This document shows, piece by piece, positions 24,483 through 37,200 of a stretch of 64,000 nucleotides of DNA. Within the stretch, counting starts at the first letter, position 1. Every line of letters starts with the position of its first letter. The DNA lies in contig CM065878.1 in NCBI GenBank assembly GCA_033439255.1, positions 3,534,001 through 3,598,000 of the forward strand. Reading direction: 5' to 3'. Position numbers and translations under genes: made by a program. Under the pieces are notes generated by a model that worked only from the letters and a program-made list of their open reading frames with translations, ran no database searches and had not been told where the DNA came from. The DNA is from Hericium rajendrae (Eukaryota > Basidiomycota > Agaricomycetes > Russulales > Hericiaceae).

Positions 24483-25929
24483 CTACAATTTCGATTGGTT
24501 GGGTTTCTCCAATCGTGCACGGACCACACCCTCCTGGGTTGTGATAGCAATGAGAGTACCCGTCCTTGAGTACATCTGCCATTGACATCAGCAGTAAGAA
24601 CAAATGAGGGCCCGAAAGCACATACCCTGCCAGACACATATCCACGACCTGATGCAGTCACTGGAGACGTCGTCTGACGCGAAGACAGGTGAGTACATGT
24701 GCTATTTCACGGACAGAACAAAAGCCTACCATGTATAAAATCCAATCATTGCAATCAAAGTTATTGCTTCAAGAATCCGCAAATCAGTGAGTGAAATGCG
24801 AAGGGCACAGATCGGCACTCTCACCTATAGAAATGGATCGAATGGTCCAGGCTTGACTGAAAAAAAAAATGATTATCATTAGAGTCTACACATTCCTTGA
24901 GCGCGAGGTACATACAAGCATCCCATAAGGTGCGACACCTCCACCGAACCTGTTCAGACGGAGAGTGTGGGCCGCGATGGGCAGGCTGCAGAAGGTACAG
25001 AGTTAGGATAAAATGGATATACAGAAACCATAGACGTACAAATGAGTATCAGAGATATAGCCCAGAATGGCCTATCAATAAAAATCATTCAGTACAATGG
25101 CCGACACCGCAGAACGGGGACAAAGCTTGCCTTCTGGAATGGCATATCGTAGGTCACCTCGTCCTTAGGCTTCATCCAGCACATGAACACCGGTGTGCCC
25201 TCAGGGCCAACGTAATTGCCAACACGCCTGGTGTGGATCGGACTTGTGCTCCGTTCCTTAACAGTCCAAAAAATAACTGTGAGCATCAAAGGCAGATATA
25301 TAGATATTTGTCCTCACTTCAGCATACTGCCGAAGCTGGGCCTTTATCTCATCTGATCTCGATGAGTCTTGAGCGTTCTCCTTCAATACTTCTACCTCGT
25401 CAGGACACTGCTCGGGAGATGGGATTTCAGGCATAGCCCATTGGTGCGACAGCTGTTCAGATTCCGGGATTTGGAAGGAGCATAACATGACGAAGACTGT
25501 TCGGCCACGCTGGTTCGCTCTGACAAGCCGTGTGGTGTATGTTCGGCCATGACGAACGCGGTCGACATTATATATGATTGGTACAGCTGGGGAAGCGCTG
25601 AGCAAGAAATAGCACTGCGATACGAAGTGTCAGGCCAAAGACGAAGCGCGAAGAGATGCCCTCGTACATGGAGTGACTGTAGCGAAGGTGTCAGTGGTCG
25701 AGTTCCGTACCACAAGTATCTCACTCACATGCAAGGCAAACTCTGGGCTGACGCATTTCGTAGCGGAGACAATTGCTTGCGAAATCACCTGTCCGCCGAA
25801 TACTCCCCGAGCGCGGAACGGTAGGTACAGCTCCTTGGAGCGAAACAGGTTCTCATCTAGCTGTTCCACCTCGAGCGCCGTTGATATTCTCTTGCTCTCT
25901 GCCTGATCTAAGTTTGCAGAGTCGGCCAT
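24483..25929 (-). CDS. TES1: Peroxisomal acyl-CoA thioesterase (TesB/ACOT8 type)
   Basis: Hydrolyses acyl-CoA to free acid and CoA in the peroxisome, supporting beta-oxidation. It has the double hot-dog fold. The N-terminal half carries LDENLFRSKELYLPF and GVFGGQVISQAIVSA. A 9-nt microexon (25668-25676) supplies S-L-H of the conserved HSLHCYFL block, followed by PIIYNVDRVRHGRTY. The C-terminal half has AILGYISDTHL with the catalytic Asp, SLDHSIHFY (a Ser where the family usually has Thr), then NDWILYM, SGRGYVSGRMYSRTG and TQEGVVR with the catalytic Gln. It ends NQSKL, a canonical PTS1 peroxisomal import signal. At least eight exons; the terminal ones are only 30-60 nt long. Confidence 0.92.
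25668..25676 (-). other. 9-nt microexon of the thioesterase gene
   Basis: The exon is TCACTCCAT (minus strand), encoding S-L-H. It is flanked by an intron at 25677-25728 (GTGAGT...CTACAG, 52 nt) and one at 25615-25667 (GTACGA...CGCAG, 53 nt). Including it gives ALH-SLH-CYFLL, matching the family's invariant H-S-x-H-x-Y-F-L segment. Skipping it removes three conserved residues while keeping the frame. Confidence 0.85.
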
Positions 25930-26613
25930 AATGCAATGAAAGTAGATTCAGAGTTATTCTGTGCAGATTTGAGGTCGAAGGGTAGGGAATGTGCGCCGTG
26001 CAGAGAGCCTAGGGCTGATCAGGTGTTGAGCTTGAAGGAAGATGATGAGAGGGAACAAAGCATATCAAGATTGCAACCGTTTAAGAGTGACAAGGCTCGG
26101 CGTTCACGCGCACGGCTCGGTGTTCTTGTAGCATATAAAGGATGATACTGAATAATTGACGTTCGAGCGTGAGTGAACATGAGAGCGTCCGGCAATTGTC
26201 AGCTAGGGCGGCCCGGCACGCTTGGACGAAGTCGATATCACGTTCTCCATATACAGCCCTCGGGCATCCCACATCTCGGGCCAATAGCATTTCCTTTCGT
26301 TTATGTACGGTAGTGCGGTGCACAGATTAAAATTTCCCGTCAGCCTGTATATGAGGTGACAAGGAGTCTCATCCGACAGCCTCGCGATGCTGCTGAGTAA
26401 TCGCACCATCACAGCTGACATGCCAACAGCGTGTAGGAATGACACCGGCCCCCGGAAGAGCTGGCCAAAGCGACCATTTGTAGTCCCCGGCTAGTCTCCG
26501 TAGCTGACCTCAGACAGAAGACAATCGTTCTATCTATTGAGTCCCCGGCCTTGCAGACACGCAGCAAAATATCGGCGTTGAACATCTATCACGTCAGCCA
26601 AGAGCTGGACGTC
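25930..26613. other. Intergenic between thioesterase and Rad14 genes
   Basis: About 680 bp: promoter of the thioesterase and 3' end of RAD14. No repeats or RNA genes seen. Confidence 0.5.
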
Positions 26614-27793
26614 CTAGAACTCTTCAACTTCGATGGTGAATCCGCATTCATGACAGACCTGTCTTGCAATACCTCCCTCCCCGGCACTGGGCTTGCTGAA
26701 CACATGTCGATGTTCCGCGTCCTTGCGTTTCTGCCACACACCCTCCCTAGTCCGCCTTCGTAGCTCCTTCAGACTCTGTTCGAATTTCTTGTTTTTGGTC
26801 TTCTTCTTGAGTTCCGTGCGCTTCTCCCACTCCGCGTCCAAAGCCTCCGATGAGCCCCACTTCTTCCACGCGAATTCCTCAACCTGGAATCTACAGTAGA
26901 GCATCATGTTGGCGAAGGTAGACTTGTGTGGGTTCGCCTTGAGGTGGTGGGGGAGGAGTTCTTCATCGCGCAGCTCAGCTATAAAGACCGTCAATCGCCA
27001 TACGTAAAATTGACAGACAATTTGCGTACAATCAGTCAATAGATAGTCCTTATAATCGCGATCGTGAGTGCACGTAAGCTCAAACGTTTGTGTGTACATA
27101 CCTCCTTGCACTCAGTTTTGGTCAGGAGACTGTATTTCTCCGGCTTCTCATTCTTGCATTTGTGGCAGACGAGAACACGGAAGACTTTCCGATATAATGG
27201 ATCGATGTCTATAGACCCGCAGCTTTCGCATTTCGGATTCTTGCTGGGATCCAGGAATATTGCTGATCGCGATAGAAGTCAACACTTGATATAGCCGTTT
27301 AATACTATGGGCTTACGTGGAGCCAAGCTCTGCATGGCTTGCTGCCGCTCTCGCTCTCGTGCCTTCGTCTTCAGATCCTCGTCGACGTCCTTGTCGTCCT
27401 CAACCAGGAAGCCACCCTTAGAGTTGACCATTTTCGACAGGTCATAGTCGAAATATTTCCCTAAGCGAGAATCCCGCTTCAGCTTGGGCTCGACCCTGGA
27501 AGGTGCGGTCGGGGAGGTCGATATAGCGGAGGTTACAGTTAGCGGTCGCTTCTTATTGATATTGGGCGCCGACGAGGAAGCAGATGAGGCCTCCTTTTCA
27601 CGTTGTCGTGCCTTCGCTGTAATTGAATTCGGTGGTGAACAAGCATTGCTTTAGAGCTATGGCAAGCAGACGAACCTCGTAAGCGATTGAGCTCTACCCG
27701 TTTCACCTGTTCCGGGGTCAACTGTAGCTCTGTATTGGTTGCATTTCGCGGAGGTGGTGTTCTGGGTCGCGTGCTAGGCCCAGCTTCTGACAT
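26614..27793 (-). CDS. RAD14: Nucleotide excision repair factor Rad14/XPA
   Basis: Damage-verification scaffold of nucleotide excision repair in the nucleus. The disordered N-terminus ([18 protein letters not shown]) leads to [10 protein letters not shown] and AKARQREKE, the usual helical region. The C4 zinc finger is present as [15 protein letters not shown] and VCHKCKN. The DNA-binding domain follows: [58 protein letters not shown], then [13 protein letters not shown]. The end reads [14 protein letters not shown] and [13 protein letters not shown]. Several introns of 50-60 nt. Length and order match fungal Rad14. Confidence 0.95.
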
Positions 27794-28104
27794 GTTGGGC
27801 GAGAGTGAGGAGGCGTGAGGAGGTAGAAGTGGAGAGTGTAGATGTCTGAGTCATTGTCTGCCGCAGTGTCTCGCGTCGGGCGGCGCGTCTGGTCACGCGA
27901 CCTGATGAGCGCGTCGGCGGACGCGCCGGGCGCTAACGGACCTGAGCAAGTCGCCCGCCATGCCCTGACGGAGAATGGTTTTACAAGACAGTATAATATA
28001 TTACGATCAATAAAACAGACAGCACAGATACAGAGAAGAAGCAAATATCACAGGATACCAGAGCAATGCGACACAAAAGTCCCAATTAATATTATCCACC
28101 AAGA

Positions 28105-30463
28105 TTACCGACTGTGTCTCGAGTCAGACAACTGCAACTCTTCTGGCCCTGGAGGCCCATTTTGTTCTGAGGAGTCTCCATTGACAGCATCACCATTTAG
28201 AGAAGGCGCACCCGAGTCCAGCTCGCCTGACGGCTCCTGGTCTACATCCATAGGCGCCAACGCAGGAGTGATGGTCGTATGACCGCTCGGTCCTGCTCCA
28301 TGTGTCGACGTTGGGCCTGTCGCTGTCATGATCCCCACGCCCATTCCAAACTTTCGCCCTGCACGGCTGCTGTTGCTGCTCATTGAGTCTCGGTCATGAT
28401 GTGAAGCGTGGTCACGTCGACCGCCCTCGTCTTCGTCGTCTGAATCCGAAAGCTCGCCTGATGCTTGTACGCGCGCATCGAGCATTGCTTGTGGCCGTCG
28501 TTCATCTGGATCGATGAGATCCTCGTCCTGGTTCAAGTCATCCATCTCTGCGTCTATTGGAAGTACCGGGATATCTGTAACAGTTTCAGGAATTAGCAAC
28601 TATATTGCCGCATGAAAGACAACCATTATGTCATACCCTGCAGCTGCACACTTGGAGGACCATTGATGTTCCGGAGATGCTCCATGACAATTGTCTTCAC
28701 TCGCTCCAGGTATGCTGGGGTGTTCAGATCCTCGGTGTTTGATGATTTCACGTTCAACTTGTAGTCAGGACCGAAGTATTCGTAATACTCATTGACGGGG
28801 ATATCTGTGTCATCAACATAATTAGCAAACTGAGTGGCGGGAGATGGTAAGGGGGATTCACCTGCACCGAGTTCAACACCAGTCGCAAGGCCAGTCTCAA
28901 ATGCCCATGCTCGGCTGACGTTACGCATCGTATAGCCACCTCCGCCGACCATAAGTAAAGGTTTATTGAAGGACTTAACAAACTTTGCACAGTTCGCGTG
29001 GCCTTAATATGAGGTGTTAATATATAAATCAGACATCATAATAAAAAGTACAAGGGCATACCACGCATTGTCAGATTGAAGCAGCCAAGTTTGTCACCCG
29101 CCAAAGAATCTGTCCCACACTGGAGAACGACGGCTGCTGGATCGTATTGCTTCATCACCTGTGTTATGACCTTGTTTGAGATTATAAGCTTCTGTTCCGC
29201 TGACAAATGAACGAAAATCAGGCTTACGGGTTCAAACACACTCTTGTAGTTCTCATCGTTGATGCCGTCTCTGAGTGGAAAATTTAGGGCATAATACTTG
29301 CCCTTCCCAACTCCGACGTCCTAGAGATGGGCTGTGAGATCTTCATCATAGACTGAGGTATGCGAATCCTACCCGGAGCTCCCCTGTTCCGGGGAAGTAT
29401 TCGCCATATTTGTGGAAGCTGCAGGTCATGACTCGGTCTGTTGTATAGAAAGCTTCTTCGACGCCATCACCATGATGTACGTCGATGTCGATATAAAGGA
29501 CGCGATTGTGGTACCTGCAGGGGCGTACGTTGGGTTTACGCAAGGATGTCGAAAGAATTCAGTCGACTCACCGAAGCAATTCGAGTATTCCCAGTACGAT
29601 GTCTATTGTGTGATGAGGGGTGAGCGCCTGTATACCGGAAGACTGGTAGATCGAGTACCATTTACGTAACAGAAACCGCTGGCTTCACTCTTCTTTGCAT
29701 GGTGCAGTCCCCCTGCCCAGTTGATAGCAATATCACATTTATCACGGCTGAGACGAGCAGCACCCTCTGTGACAAGATGAGATGATCCCCAAGCATGACA
29801 CAGCGTGCTGCATGAACTCACCCATTGAGCCGCCGGCAGATATTGAGCAGTAATCGAACAGTCCGTCGAATACAGGACAGTCATCACCGACGTTGCCTAC
29901 GAGGAGCACCGAATGAGATAAAAGTGCGTATGTGAAAGGGGCCGCAACTCACATTTATGTTGTTCCTTGATGAAAGAACCCATATTGCTCGGTGTTATGC
30001 GAGCTAGGAAGTCCACATATTCGTCGGAGTGGAACTGGGTCATTTCTCGTCTGGTTGCAGGTTTCGCGCGCTAATATAACATGTTTCAGCGTCCAGAACT
30101 ATAATTGTACCAAATGGAGAGTCGGTAGGAGGGACCATATACTCACGAATATTTCCATCCGTTTATACAAACCGTAGTTCATGACAAGGGAGTGACACAT
30201 CCGTATCCGAGTGGGCTTCATGCTAAACGCAGGCGCAAAATCGCATAAACATCCCCTATAGGCAGAATACGACGGAGATGAACATACGGGTGCCCTGGAC
30301 CATAATGAAAGCCACCGACATCTGAATCGAAGAAATAGCACTGGACGGAGGCAGACGCTTGGTCAGAAAGAACAACACCACAGAAAACCACGATAGCCAG
30401 GATTTAAAAACACACCACGCGCTTCTTCTTCTCCCCTGGGATCTCAAACATTTCTCCGGGCAT
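28105..30463 (-). CDS. RPD3: Class I histone deacetylase Rpd3/HDAC1
   Basis: Zn-dependent lysine deacetylase, catalytic subunit of Sin3/Rpd3 co-repressor complexes. It starts [16 protein letters not shown], then after a 73-nt intron [49 protein letters not shown] and [20 protein letters not shown]. The active site is whole: [69 protein letters not shown] and [18 protein letters not shown]. After position about 380 comes an acidic, disordered tail ([18 protein letters not shown]) that ends LSDSRHSR. At least ten exons with introns of 50-75 nt. The start ATG lies in a short first exon whose splice restores the canonical RVCYFFD. Confidence 0.96.
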
Positions 30464-30844
30464 GATTGATGGATACAGATAAAAAATGCAGTTATAGACA
30501 GATGGGTTTGATGAGCGGTGGTCGAAGAGCAAGTTCGCTGAGGCAGACGCCCGGTTCGGCAATTGCCGGCTGCACCGTCCACGTGGGTTTGTTTACCAAA
30601 GGCTTTGGGATTCAACAAAGTGCGTCATCGTCTACTACTCCTGCGATATCCCCGTGAGATGCTCCATTGCAAGGAATCCCTATGGTTGCATAGAGTAAAA
30701 TTACATCGCATAGAAACACTTTATCCAGGACCCCAATGCATAGTCCTTCCTTCGTCCACTTAACTACATGATTATTAGACTGGCAGTGTATCCTACTTGA
30801 TTATAGACATCGCGGGTCTGGAGGTAAGGACATCAAGCCACGAG
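30464..30844. other. Intergenic, Rpd3 upstream region
   Basis: About 380 bp between the Rpd3 start and the stop of the DinB-like gene. Nothing specific seen. Confidence 0.5.
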
Positions 30845-31702
30845 TTACATCTTCGGCCTCCTTTTTCCCAGAGGTCCTTCTGCACCCTTATACACCAACG
30901 TCGAGGGCGCGAATCCGAATGTATCTTCGAGCTGGATGCCCTAGGAAAGGAGACATGTGTGAGCGACTATCGACCAAGATGCTGCGTCGACTTACAAGCT
31001 CGCCAGCAATGACTCGGATCTGAAGAGTGTCAAGCAGATCACTGAAGAAGATGTAGAAAACTCACCATCGACCAATGGTGCACGGCGTGCAGACCGGCGA
31101 ACCACAACTGAATAGGAAGGATGAGTCGCTTGCTCCACTTCACCTGAATAAACAACGATCGCTTACCTCTCTGCCAAACGTCGACTGAAACGTTTGGTCA
31201 TAAGGCGTTACCGCATTCAAGGTAAGAGGCGCATCCAGTTTGCTACTGGGCACAGTCTTCTCTAGCTTTGCAATGGTCGCCGTTATTGCGTCTCTCGCGG
31301 CCTGACGGCTCGACTCCATTGGTGTGTTCCGCAACCGTACATCGTAAGATAAGACATGTGGGGCTGGCGATGAGGCGCTGTCAAGGAGGAGTGCGAAGTG
31401 GTCGCGGGCGTGGCGCAGATGCTTTCCTGTGGGTATATGCGTTCATTGCACATGATAGGTATGCAGTACATTCAAGGAATCGTACCTATCGTTGAGCCGG
31501 GCAGAAACTTGGAATTATAAAGGAGCTGCTCGTCGGAAGAAAGAGAATTATCAAGAAGGTCGAGAGCCTGCCCAAGGATTTTGGTAGAGACATCTAGTAG
31601 CTGGTCAAGGTTGCGCATCTCCACTTCAGAGGCTTGCTGCACAGTGTGCGGAAATGTAGTGTGTTGCGGGAAGCTGGAGGCGGATTCGACCATGGATTGC
31701 AT
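30845..31702 (-). CDS. DinB-fold (four-helix bundle) protein
   Basis: Starts MQSMVESASSFPQHTTF, then helix 1 with NLDQLLDVSTKILGQALDLL. GKHLRHARDHFALLLDS carries the first expected metal-binding His, and a later block reads FAGLHAVHHWSMVRVIAGEL, giving the paired His typical of the DinB/YfiT superfamily. It ends FAPSTLVYKGAEGPLGKRRP. About 225 residues and four to five exons. Bacterial relatives act as metal-dependent thiol transferases or are of unknown function; the fungal protein's role is unknown. The fold assignment rests on the His spacing and helix pattern. Confidence 0.75.
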
Positions 31703-32260
31703 GGTAGGAACGTCGAAGGTGAGACAGGGTGGGTTGAGTGGGCGGGAAAAAGAAAGCTACAGGCTGTACTACAGGGTCAGACCGAGGCCGTGGATCCCGT
31801 TATTTATTCAAGGGCTGCGGCGACCTCGGCCCTCATCTGCACTCAAGCAATGTGTCTCAAGACCGCATGACAACCATGAGGCAAACCGCCAGCTCACTGG
31901 CATATATTCTGGAGAATCTCACGAAAGTTGGCACGTAAGAAAGTCGACAACCAATCATAGATTGCAAGCAGGAAGGTGTCTCTCTACACAATTGTGAACA
32001 GCCCGTAAATGTGAGCTGTCCGCACTCAAAAGTGAGAATACTCCTCTACCAGAACTGTGCCCAAGACCAGAACCCGAAGGACTAGGTGGGTGAGAGACAG
32101 GAAGAAACACATGAAGTATCGACCGTCGTCGTCGTTCTGGCATGCAGAAAAAATGCCTGGCGCGGCATTTTGAGCTGCGCGCTTGCTGACGTAATCGTAT
32201 ACCCTTCGCGCTGCTTGGGCGCGGTCGTTGCTATCAGTCCTCCTCGTCTTCCTTCTACAG
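31703..32260. promoter_or_regulatory. Divergent promoter region, DinB-like / LSC2
   Basis: About 560 bp between two divergent starts. Immediately before the LSC2 ATG is a pyrimidine tract ending TTCTACAG, which looks like the acceptor of a 5'-UTR intron. Confidence 0.45.
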
Positions 32261-33991
32261 ATGCTCGCCTCCCTCAGGAAAGCAGGGTCTTTCGCCCGTG
32301 TAAGTTTTCTGGTGTGCAACAGATCATCGGAATACTAACAGCACCTTTGGAAACATAGGCCGCGTCTGCGGGCCAGAGACGCTTCCTCTCCATCCATGAA
32401 TACCAGTCTGTCAAACTCCTCAATTCTGTGAGTGAACATATTTTTTAGTGTCCGATCACGCCTGATCCACGAGTTCTTCAGTACGGCATCCCAACCCCGA
32501 AAGGTATCCCTGCCCATACACCTGAGGAGGCTTTCGAAGCTGCCCGCGTTTTTGGTACGTGGTTGATCTGGCTGTGATGGCGGCGATACTTATAGTCCAT
32601 GTTTCCAGACGATGGAGGCTCTATGATCAAGGCGCAAGTTCTTGCCGGTGGTCGCGGAAAGGGAAGGTTTGACAATGGCCTGCGGGGAGGTGTGCATAAA
32701 GTCGAGAGGTAGACCATCACTGTCTGCTTCGTAGCGCTGTCCTGACGTGGTCTTCCGGAAAGTCCTGAACAAGCGAAGGAGTACGCGAGCAAGATGCTCG
32801 GCGCGAAGCTCATCACCAAGCAAACTGGTCCTGGGGGCCGTATCTGCAACACTGTATGCTACTGCCAGCCTGTCACGTGTTAGATGCTAACTTGTCTGCA
32901 GGTCATGCTCGCGGAGCGTCGGGTTCCCGCTCACGAGTACTACGTGGCCGTACTCAATGACCGCGCGTCGCAGGGTGTTGTCTTGGTCGTGTCAAATCAG
33001 GGCGGTATGAACATTGAGGAAGTTGCTGCAAAGGATCCTAGCGCCATCATCACCACGCCTATCCCCCTGGCGACTGGCCTGACCAAGGAGACTGCCCTGG
33101 AAGTCGCCAACAAGCTCGGCTTCACCAGCCAGGAGGCGACCAACGAGGCTGCGGACATCTTCATCAACCTGTACAAGATCTTCAAGGACAAGGATGCCAC
33201 GCAGATTGAGATCAATCCCTTGGCTGAGACTACCGATGGGAAAGTCCTTTGGTACGATATTGTCTGGTCTGGTTGGACATAGTCTGATTAACTTGGCTTT
33301 AGCATGGATGCCAAATTCGGCTTCGACGACAATGCCGAGTTCCGCCAGAAGGAAGTGTTCGCCCTTCGCGACATCACTCAGGAGGAGCCTTCTGAGGTCG
33401 AGGCTCAAAAGTACAACCTCAACTTCATCAAGCTTGATGGTGACATCGGCTGCCTGGTCAATGGTGCTGGTTTGGCCATGGCCACCATGGATGTGCTTGC
33501 TCTGCACGGTGGACAGCCTGCGAACTTCTTGGACGTCGGAGGGTCAGTTCATGATATTCTATTGAGTTGAAAGTTTTCGCTCATGATGAGTTGGACAGAG
33601 GTGCTACTCCGGATACAGTCAAGAAAGCCTTCGAGATCCTTGTCCAGGACCCCAAGGTGAAGAGCATCTTCATCAACATCTTCGGTGGTATGATTCTTTC
33701 TTCTATCTGCCATAATATCACCCTACACATTTTATAGGTATCATGCGTTGCGACTATATCGCTGAGGGTGTGATCAAGGCGGCGAAGGAGTTGTCCCTGA
33801 CTATTCCCCTGGTTGTACGTCTCAAAGGCACCAAGGAAGCAGAAGCCAAGCAGTAAGTTGCTATTGAACTTGAAGCAAGCTTCATGCTGATCACGATCTA
33901 CAGAATGATTAGGGAGTCGGGCCTGGAGATCCATCCTTTCGACGGCTTGGACGACGCCGCGGAGGAAGCCGCGAAGTTTGCACATGCTTGA
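32261..33991 (+). CDS. LSC2: Succinyl-CoA ligase (ADP-forming) beta subunit, mitochondrial
   Basis: TCA-cycle enzyme that makes ATP from succinyl-CoA with the alpha subunit. It has a mitochondrial presequence [13 protein letters not shown] and then [20 protein letters not shown], the conserved mature start. The ATP-grasp domain follows: [67 protein letters not shown] and IEINPLAE. The ligase domain has [35 protein letters not shown] and [19 protein letters not shown]. It ends [15 protein letters not shown]. Eight or so exons. Length (about 415 residues) and all blocks match. Confidence 0.95.
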
Positions 33992-34233
33992 GCTTTAAGC
34001 AGACTGTCATAGTATAGGTGTAAAGCCTAGCCTTATACCCACTTGCAGTCCGGAGCGATAATCTTAATTGTTGGGCACTCCTATCCTTGTTACGGAAATG
34101 CGAGCAAGCATGATATCATGAATACTTTTGCAAAACAAAATGAACATAAGTTGACTAGCGCACAATACTGTAAAGACTTGGACAACAAATTGTTCAGCAC
34201 CGAAAAGTAGAGTAGAAAAGCAACGTTCGGTCG

Positions 34234-37200
34234 TCAATTTACCATTGTGGGCGGGGATATGAAACAGGTGGAGCGGGGGCATGGGCATGGGCATAGTTCC
34301 CTGGATGGGTGCTGGTGCTGGTGCGAGGGAGGTGGAGGATGCGAATGGGGCTGCTGATTGTGTGGAGGTACCTGATGCATCACTGGCACGGCATGCACGG
34401 CGTATGGGCTCCGCATCTCCCCTCGACCACCTGGCATAGGCGCAGGATATGTTTGTGGGACCTGCATGACTGGCGCATGGGCATGCATCATGACTGGACT
34501 CTGTTGGTACATAGGCATGCCCGGGTGAGGCATACCAACATGAGACATGACAGGGCTCATCATAGAAGGGGTGCGACCACGATTAGGAGCATTGGGTCCT
34601 CCCTTTGGCTGGTTCTGCGATGGCTGGCTTTGGGACATGGTCGGAGGAGTCGTGGTGTACATCGCCGGCGGAGCACCGGGTGGTGCGTATGACCACTGTG
34701 TAGGGTACGGTGAGGGCACTGGCACTGGTCGCATCACGGCACCTGGAGTACCCGTCGCAGGCATCCACACAGCATGACCATACTGGGGTGTAGGTCCATT
34801 AACCATCATAGGTCCTGCAACAGGACTGGGAGTCATCACAGGCGGGTACATGACGGTCGGCGCGGGGGAGTGGCTCATCATCGGCGACGGGTATCCTGGA
34901 TAAGCAGGTCGCATACCAGAATTAGAACCCGAGGGATGGTGATAAGTAGGTTGCCGTGGGGCCGGATTCGGATGCGATGTCGTGGGAGGAGTCTGCTTTT
35001 GAGACGACGATCCAGATGGCGGCGAGGGTACTTGCTGGAAGGCTCGAGTTACATCATGCAATGACATGCGAGATGGCCCGCTGGAAACGGTCGGGGGCGG
35101 AGTTTCCCCGTCTTCTGATTTCACATCTTGCAAGGTGAATGGCACTGAGATCAGATCATCCGCAATTCCTTCCAAAGAGTTCACACCCTTCGCTTTGGAC
35201 GATGTCTGGGACCACACCATCTTCAAGTGCTCCGGTCTGGAGCCCGCGCTGGAGAGTCCTTCATTGGGGTCGCCTTGCTCCAGGGTGGCAAAGATGAATC
35301 CAACTAGTGGAGATTCAATTCACGGAAACTAACAATAGCAGATGGTTAAACTTACTGGGCCATCCAAAACAGAACCTTGGGATTTGTGACGCGCTGCCGA
35401 TGGCGACTTCACCTCGCTACCAATGGGGGCTTGCTCCAAGCGAACGGCCTTCGCGGATGTCACGATAGGGTCGTCTGACGATAATGCAGCGACCGCCTCC
35501 TGCTGCTGCGACTGCTCCAATTCGCTGTTGACGCCGAACTTCACGGGTGCTTTCGGCTTCTCCGCTTGCGAATCGCGATAGAATGCCACTGATGCTCCAG
35601 CAGGCATCTTCGGTTGCATCCTTGATCGTGAGCTGGCGTCGGCCGCCGAATTGTCACCTGGCTCTTGTTTGGATGACGATCCATCTTTGCCATCAGATGA
35701 GTCCGGGTCGGGCGGCGGTGAACGGCTGACCGTCTCGAGCTGCTGTACCGTGAGATGGGTACTCGGCTGATCAGGAATAGCGGCTGCCTTCTGCCTCCAG
35801 CTTTGCATGTTTTCAGCGTTGTGCAACCGTGATGAAACTGGGGTCGCCGCCGAACGCGCTACGGGAGACTGGGACGGAAGGTTTACCCTGGGACTTTGAG
35901 GAACGGAGTCCGGATCTGCGGTCGATGACCAGCCTTTTGACAGTACAACCCTGTACTTGGGCTTGCCCTTGAAGTACGATGGCTTGCCGACGAGAATGTC
36001 GTTCACCGACAGGTCTTTGCGGCTCATGCCTGAGACTGGAGGATCCCATGATAGCATATCCCAGCGGAATTGAATCGACGGGAGTTTCCATAGATGCAGT
36101 TGCTGCTTCGACAAAGGCACGTGCGCTGTGACTTTTGCAAGCTTCACGGTATAGGTGTTCCACGCCCGAGGTGTGATTTCAGGAGGGTCTGAGGCAGTCA
36201 CTGCAGAGAAGGGCGGCGCATTTGCGATCTGCAAGGCAGGAAGGCGGGACCTCATCGCGGGCGGGACCCATTTAGGAGGGATTGGCGATTCGACTTTGTC
36301 CTGGGAAGTCTGCAGCGGGTATTGCTTTCTCCGGTGATCTTCCATCTGTCGAAGACTCTGTCGATGTATCCCGCTGAGACCCGCGCTGTGCATCCAATGC
36401 TCCTTTGATTCGAGACATTGTATCATCCAGTGTTGACATGGGCGCTTCACGGAACGCCGAAGACATCCGTGACAAACGCTGGGATGGGTGATTCAGTGCA
36501 GCGAGGCCGTTCACCGACGGGTGTTCCGTCCACGGGTGAGGATTCATCGGTGACAGTGGGCCGTTGAGTACACTCTGGGGCGGCCGTGATGTGGGTGAGA
36601 GGATGGGCTTCGAAGCGGATCTATGGATTGGGTCTGCCTGAGTAACGATCGAAGGCAATGTTGGTCGTTCTTCTGTTCCGTCCATGGACACCGTCCGTCT
36701 CCATGTAGGGGCCACGTCACCCTTCGATAGTTCTCGCGTTAAAGGGGGAGGCCGATCGTCAAAGAAATCGCTGGCGACGGGCCGAGAACCATGTTGAGGT
36801 GGCACAGAGTGCGGCTGTGATGGCGTCTTAGGCACCTTCTCTTCAACGCCGATAAACTTCGCCAAGTCCGTGAAGTCGACTTCCTCGAGACTTTCATCGG
36901 GCTGAAGGTTCAGCATCTCGATCTCGGGAATTTTGGGTGCAGGAGGAAGTCGCATGACTGGACTCGCGACTTGGGCCGGAGGTGGACGCGGAGCTGTGCG
37001 CGTAGCAAAGGAGGAAGCGGACCGGCTTTCCTTCTCCAAGACTCGGTCTCAACAGCAGCAGATGAAGGTGGACTGAGGACTCCTTGCGAACTACGCTGAG
37101 ATGTCGTGCGAGTCATCCACGGCCGATTTGCGTTATCAATGTCTCGAGCTGTTGGTTTTTGCGAAGGGGGCCGGGCAAGGGCAGGTTTCTCCGGTAATGA

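Noticed and set aside
32992-33507. 171-codon minus-strand open frame
   Set aside because: It is antisense to the conserved LSC2 coding sequence and has no motif of its own.
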